Positions 62,606-64,000 of a DNA stretch of 64,000 nucleotides are shown in pieces. Position 1 is the first letter of the stretch. Every line of letters begins with the position of its first letter. The stretch is from Pseudomonadota bacterium (GTDB lineage: Bacteria; Pseudomonadota; Alphaproteobacteria; Rhizobiales; Devosiaceae), in the NCBI GenBank assembly GCA_023391095.1, contig JAEWBN010000001.1, positions 186,001 to 250,000 of the forward strand, given 5' to 3'. A program made the translations under genes and the position numbers. Below the pieces are notes generated by a model, which saw nothing but the letters and a program-made list of their open reading frames with translations, was not told the DNA's origin and made no database searches.

Positions 62606-62633
62606 CGCTAATTAGATATTTTGCTAATTAGCG
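62606..62633. promoter_or_regulatory. SdpR-type operator: inverted repeat
   Basis: CGCTAATTAG and CTAATTAGCG form a perfect inverted repeat with an eight-base spacer. It ends 20 bases before the sdpR-like start, a fitting place for autorepression. Confidence 0.75.
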
Positions 62634-62683
62634 TCAAGGCTAAATATGCTGATCGCCGTTGGGTGCGGTGCCTTGCGTTGGTG

Positions 62684-62715
62684 CAAACAAAAACGGCGGC
62701 CTTTCGGCCGCCGTT
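62684..62715 (-). terminator. Terminator after lon
   Basis: On the minus strand AACGGCGGCC and GGCCGCCGTT form a perfect ten-pair stem with loop GAAA, followed by TTTTGTTT. Confidence 0.9.
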
Positions 62716-62735
62716 GGAATTGCAGGATACCTGCC

Positions 62736-64000
62736 TTAGTGCGTGATATTCGCTGCCGTGTCGTCTGCCGGGTCCACCTTGGCGGGGACGGCAGGCTGGG
62801 CGTCGAAATCCCATTCGATGGGTTCGGGCTTGCGCACCAGAGCGCGCTCGATCACCTGGTCCATGCGGGAAACGGGAACGATCTCCATGCCTTCCTTGAC
62901 GATATCAGGAATCTCCTGGAGATCACGAACGTTCTCCTCGGGGATCAGAACCGTCTTGATGCCGCCGCGCAGCGCCGCAAGGAGCTTCTCCTTGAGGCCA
63001 CCAATGGGGAGTACCCTGCCCCGCAGCGTGATCTCGCCGGTCATGGCGACATCATTGCGGACCGGAATCCCGGTCATGACAGAGACGATAGCCGTGGCGA
63101 GCCCGATACCAGCCGAGGGACCATCCTTGGGGGTGGCGCCTTCGGGCAGGTGGACGTGGATATCACGGGTGTCGAACATCGGCGGCTTGATGCCGAAATC
63201 GATGGAGCGCGAGCGCACATAGGCGGTCGCCGCGGTCAGCGATTCCTTCATCACTTCCTTGATGTTGCCGGTGACCGACATGCGGCCCTTGCCTGGCGTC
63301 ATCACGCCTTCGATGGTCAGCAGTTCGCCACCAACCGAAGTCCAGGCCAGACCGGTCACCAGACCCACCTGGGCTTCGGCTTCGATCTCGCCATGCTTGA
63401 ACACCTGCGGGCCGAGATACTCAGCCAGCTTGGCGTCGTCGATGGTGATCGACTTGACCTTGGTGCGGACGATCTCGGTGACCGCCTTGCGCATCAGCTT
63501 GGAGATCTCGCGCTTGAGATTGCGGACGCCAGCTTCACGGGTATAGCCGCGAATGAGCTTCATCAGCATCTCGTCGGAGAGCACGAATTCGCCATGGGCG
63601 ACGCCGTTTTCCTTGGCCGCCTCGGGGATGAGGTGCTGCTTGGCGATGGCGTGCTTTTCCTCTTCGGTGTAGCCCGAAAGGCGGATGATCTCCATGCGGT
63701 CCATAAGCGGACCCGGAATGTTGAGCGTGTTCGAGGTCGTCACGAACATCACATCCGAGAGGTCGAAATCGACTTCCAGGTAGTGATCGCTGAACGAGTT
63801 GTTCTGTTCCGGATCGAGCACTTCGAGCAGCGCCGAGGACGGATCGCCGCGGAAGTCCTGGCCCATCTTGTCGATCTCGTCGAGCAGGAAGAGCGGGTTG
63901 TTCTTGCCCACCTTCTTGAGCGACTGAATGATCTTGCCGGGCATGGAGCCGATATAGGTGCGGCGATGGCCACGGATCTCGGCTTCGTCGCGCACGCCAC
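62736..64000 (-). CDS. lon: ATP-dependent Lon protease, C-terminal part (runs off the window)
   Basis: The visible 420 residues hold the end of the ATPase domain (Walker [17 protein letters not shown], sensor [13 protein letters not shown]) and the whole protease domain, with the catalytic serine in [14 protein letters not shown] and lysine in [17 protein letters not shown]. The Walker A and N-terminal domains lie beyond 64000. Lon degrades misfolded and regulatory proteins. The gene normally next after lon in related bacteria, hupB, is not present; the sdpR-like gene follows instead. Confidence 0.96.
   Translation of the reverse strand, partial: GVRDEAEIRGHRRTYIGSMPGKIIQSLKKVGKNNPLFLLDEIDKMGQDFRGDPSSALLEVLDPEQNNSFSDHYLEVDFDLSDVMFVTTSNTLNIPGPLMDRMEIIRLSGYTEEEKHAIAKQHLIPEAAKENGVAHGEFVLSDEMLMKLIRGYTREAGVRNLKREISKLMRKAVTEIVRTKVKSITIDDAKLAEYLGPQVFKHGEIEAEAQVGLVTGLAWTSVGGELLTIEGVMTPGKGRMSVTGNIKEVMKESLTAATAYVRSRSIDFGIKPPMFDTRDIHVHLPEGATPKDGPSAGIGLATAIVSVMTGIPVRNDVAMTGEITLRGRVLPIGGLKEKLLAALRGGIKTVLIPEENVRDLQEIPDIVKEGMEIVPVSRMDQVIERALVRKPEPIEWDFDAQPAVPAKVDPADDTAANITH

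Overview
The window is GC-rich, densely coded bacterial chromosome. It suggests an alphaproteobacterium of the Hyphomicrobiales, most likely Devosia-like. The pointers are a rhizobial-type aap amino-acid transporter next to metC, an NDUFS4-type complex I subunit, a two-domain cold-shock protein, a Rrf2 regulator beside sulfonate-uptake genes, and an aminotransferase/hom/glpX/recJ neighbourhood. The genus is inferred; there is no rRNA here. No CRISPR array, intact prophage or insertion sequence was seen.

Layout. 1-9.1 kb: a cut-off BenE-type transporter, a MobA-like protein, tRNA-Asn, a fosmidomycin-resistance-type MFS pump, an AHSA1 protein, a DNA photolyase, cysteine synthase, an unusual glyoxalase-domain protein, cardiolipin synthase and an AlaX editing protein. 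9.1-16 kb: the aapJQMP operon, ending in a second binding-protein gene, with metC divergent from aapJ. 16-18.2 kb: a PAP2 phosphatase, tRNA-Pro, the complex I subunit and a GumN/TraB protein. 18.2-28.3 kb: a sugar ABC transporter operon followed by two dehydrogenase/TIM-barrel pairs, divergent from a LacI regulator with two operator-like palindromes between them. 28.3-35 kb: tRNA-Arg, two tandem tRNA-Glu genes, small single genes and several gene-poor stretches.

35-39 kb holds the least explained locus: a tightly overlapping five-gene operon of PqqD-like protein, HprK-like kinase, two GT2 glycosyltransferases and a nucleotidyltransferase, with no recognisable precursor or core synthase. 39-45.6 kb: an FAD oxidoreductase, a Rrf2 regulator and an organosulfur operon (ssuBCA, flavin reductase, flavin monooxygenase). 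A shared motif lies about 54 bases before both rrf2 and the operon. 45.9-48.3 kb: an SDR, a PRC-barrel protein and cyclopropane fatty acid synthase.

48.5-57.9 kb: recJ, glpX, hom and an AlaC-type aminotransferase, all on the minus strand. Homoserine dehydrogenase carries an extra N-terminal small domain. Between hom and the aminotransferase lie two siderophore-binding-protein genes, one broken by a single in-frame TGA, and rlmC. 58.3-64 kb: a GT1 glycosyltransferase, a fused epimerase/FAD-oxidase protein, an SdpR/SdpI-like pair with a clear operator palindrome, and the C-terminal part of Lon.
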